Positions 53,757-55,362 of a stretch of 55,362 bases of DNA are shown here, piece by piece (position 1 is the stretch's first letter; each line of letters begins with the position of its first letter). The notes under the pieces are model-generated. The model saw only the letters and a list, made by a program, of their open reading frames with translations, did not search any database and was not told the DNA's origin. Source of the DNA: Phallusia fumigata (taxonomy: Eukaryota > Chordata > Ascidiacea > Phlebobranchia > Ascidiidae); NCBI GenBank assembly GCA_008931825.1, contig QXVZ01034393.1, positions 1 through 55,362 of the forward strand, written 5' to 3'. Made by a program: the position numbers and the translations under genes.

Positions 53757-54606
53757 GTGGGTGTTGTGATATAATCGCGCTTAGTGACGCACGTAGGAGA
53801 AAATGTGCTCATCATTGTGGTGATTTCCCGCATCGGCTGCAGTTACTGGGGAAATATGTGATTTTTGTTTTGTACTAACCGCCTTTGTTGTTGTACCAAA
53901 AGTAATGCACAACATGGAATGACAAAGTATTTTAAACAAAACATGTTTTGTTGATTGTTACAAAATTCAAAGGGCTGCTATAGAACAGAACCAAACACCT
54001 TAACTACTCTAAATTCTTTATGTTTTTAAATGTTCTTGTTAGATTTTCTTTAATATTAAGATTTTCCTAGGAAGCGATATTATATTCTGACTATCGCCGT
54101 AATTTGCACAAAATATCATATTCGGTAGTTCATTTACTGCATCACCGGGGCATGCGCAAAAACAATGTCACCAACCCACATGTAGAAACTTTGTCCACCC
54201 TAATATAGTACAATGTAGGAACATTGTTTTTTTTTGTCCCTTAACAGCACTGTAACATTTGTTTTACAGCTGTTTACCCATTTTAAAGCAAACAAAAATA
54301 AAATTGTTAGTCCACTGCGAACAAAATACTGGAATGCGCTTACTTCATGCGGGTTTCTCTCTCATACGAAAGGTCTGTTTTCAAAGCACATTACGCAACA
54401 TAGGAATTCGTTGAAACTTTGTATTGTCGAAATAGCCCATCATAATGAGAAAATCCCATTTTAATACAGAATTTCCTAGGTAGTGGATGAAATTGAAACA
54501 ACCAGCAAAACATGCGTTGAAATCTGTGTAACCTTATCCATTTCATTGTCACAGACATGGTTTCGTTTGACATCTAATCGTTCTCCGCAATGCACATCAT
54601 CACCGN
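53757..54606. other. Region after last recognised Cbl exon, ending in N
   Basis: No further Cbl exon, proline-rich block or UBA domain could be found. A frame at 54252-54464 behind an acceptor TTTTTGTCCCTTAACAG would be in phase but does not resemble Cbl. The contig appears to end at the N at 54606. Confidence 0.5.
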
Positions 54607-55362
54607 GCTACATACTGATCTTGAAGTGAAATCGAAAAACAATTGCTTTCGATAAGATTCAACTTATGAGTCACAATCAAAATCTTATTGGACCGGCACC
54701 CTATTAGACACCGTTTGTATTTGAGCAAAAGTCACAGATATTTGTACCACTTTCTATGTACATTTGCGTAAGTTCAACCGCGTGCCTATCTGCGTCTATT
54801 TCCGGTTGTTTGATGTGTGCGTTGTGCTTTGTTTATGACACATTATGAATAGATTCTGATTTGCATTAACGTTTACGTTTGGATGGTGGGTACAGCAAAA
54901 TCGTTTTAGGGCAATTAGCCAGAACAACATGTCCGCCACCTTTTATGATCAACGCAAGATACGTTAACGCCCCATCCAATTAGTCACAACAGATTAAATT
55001 TCGGAGAAGGCACTTTTTGCCGTAATGTCCAACTAAATGCGATGTTATTTTTCAGTACGGCGCTTCCAAAAAAACTTGACCAACAATCTCAAACCGGTGA
55101 TATCTAGTTTTGCCTGAAAAATACCATTGGAAGTATAAAGGCCGTTCATGACTTTGTTAGCCTTTACCGACCTTTGTGGGTTGAAAAGTTAATTCATTGT
55201 GATGGGTGTGACACTTGCATTCAGAGCCATATCAGGCGAGAGTTTGTAATCAAACGCCAATCACGCTAATTGAGGAAATCGCATCATTTATGCGAATCGT
55301 GTTTGAGCCCGTGCCAGATTGTCTGGTTGAATGGAGCGCAAAACACGCACCAGTGAACGAAG
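54607..55362. repeat. 756-bp copy of ARHGAP intron 13 segment
   Basis: Colinear with 23140-23895, with two substitutions seen (TATGTT versus TACGTT, and CGGAGC versus CAGAGC). It starts exactly at the N and runs to the window end. Most likely a contig from the other haplotype placed wrongly; a real dispersed duplication is possible. Confidence 0.9.

Noticed and set aside
54234-54464. Possible last Cbl exon
   Set aside because: In phase behind a fair acceptor, but the translated sequence has no proline-rich, tyrosine or UBA character of Cbl tails.

Overview
The window reads as a piece of a compact, AT-rich invertebrate chordate genome, most likely a tunicate of the Ciona type. The reasons are chordate-style gene content (a RIPK-like kinase, sushi and ZP domains, one gene matching both vertebrate ARHGAP32 and ARHGAP33, a Cbl gene), many short GT-AG introns, several small DNA-transposon remnants, and single-N joins flanked by near-duplicate sequence, as expected when two divergent haplotypes are assembled. 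The species is inferred. All gene models were built by eye from splice signals, reading phase and family motifs.

Layout. Minus strand 5367 to 11, running off the left edge: a 16-exon model joining an N-terminal RIPK-like kinase, a linker, one membrane helix and at least four sushi (CCP) repeats. Plus strand 7757-10422: a 13-exon type I membrane protein with EGF-like repeats and a ZP domain, transcribed divergently from the kinase gene. Plus 14072-16543: DNA ligase III with an intronless coding region. Minus 30136-18941: a complete 17-exon PX-SH3-RhoGAP protein of the ARHGAP32/33 family. Plus 31468-34254: eIF3c, also intronless. Plus 36613-39877: TBP, 8 exons. Plus 40548-43924: mitochondrial ALDH4A1, 11 exons. 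Plus 45488-53756: Cbl E3 ligase, 13 exons, 3' end not found.

Between and inside these genes lie at least eight hAT-like non-autonomous elements with 8-bp or near 8-bp target duplications, one TA-flanked inverted-repeat element, a few minisatellites, and three N gaps with duplicated flanks. The last of these (54607-55362) is a 756-bp colinear copy of an ARHGAP intron 31.5 kb upstream.

The most notable result is the first gene. All 15 internal splice junctions keep phase, giving 776 codons without a stop. The predicted protein is a receptor-like kinase with inverted topology: kinase inside at the N-terminus, complement-type recognition repeats outside at the C-terminus. I know of no described receptor with this arrangement. 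The other genes are mostly conserved housekeeping or signalling genes: DNA repair, translation initiation, transcription, proline catabolism, Rho GTPase control and receptor ubiquitination.
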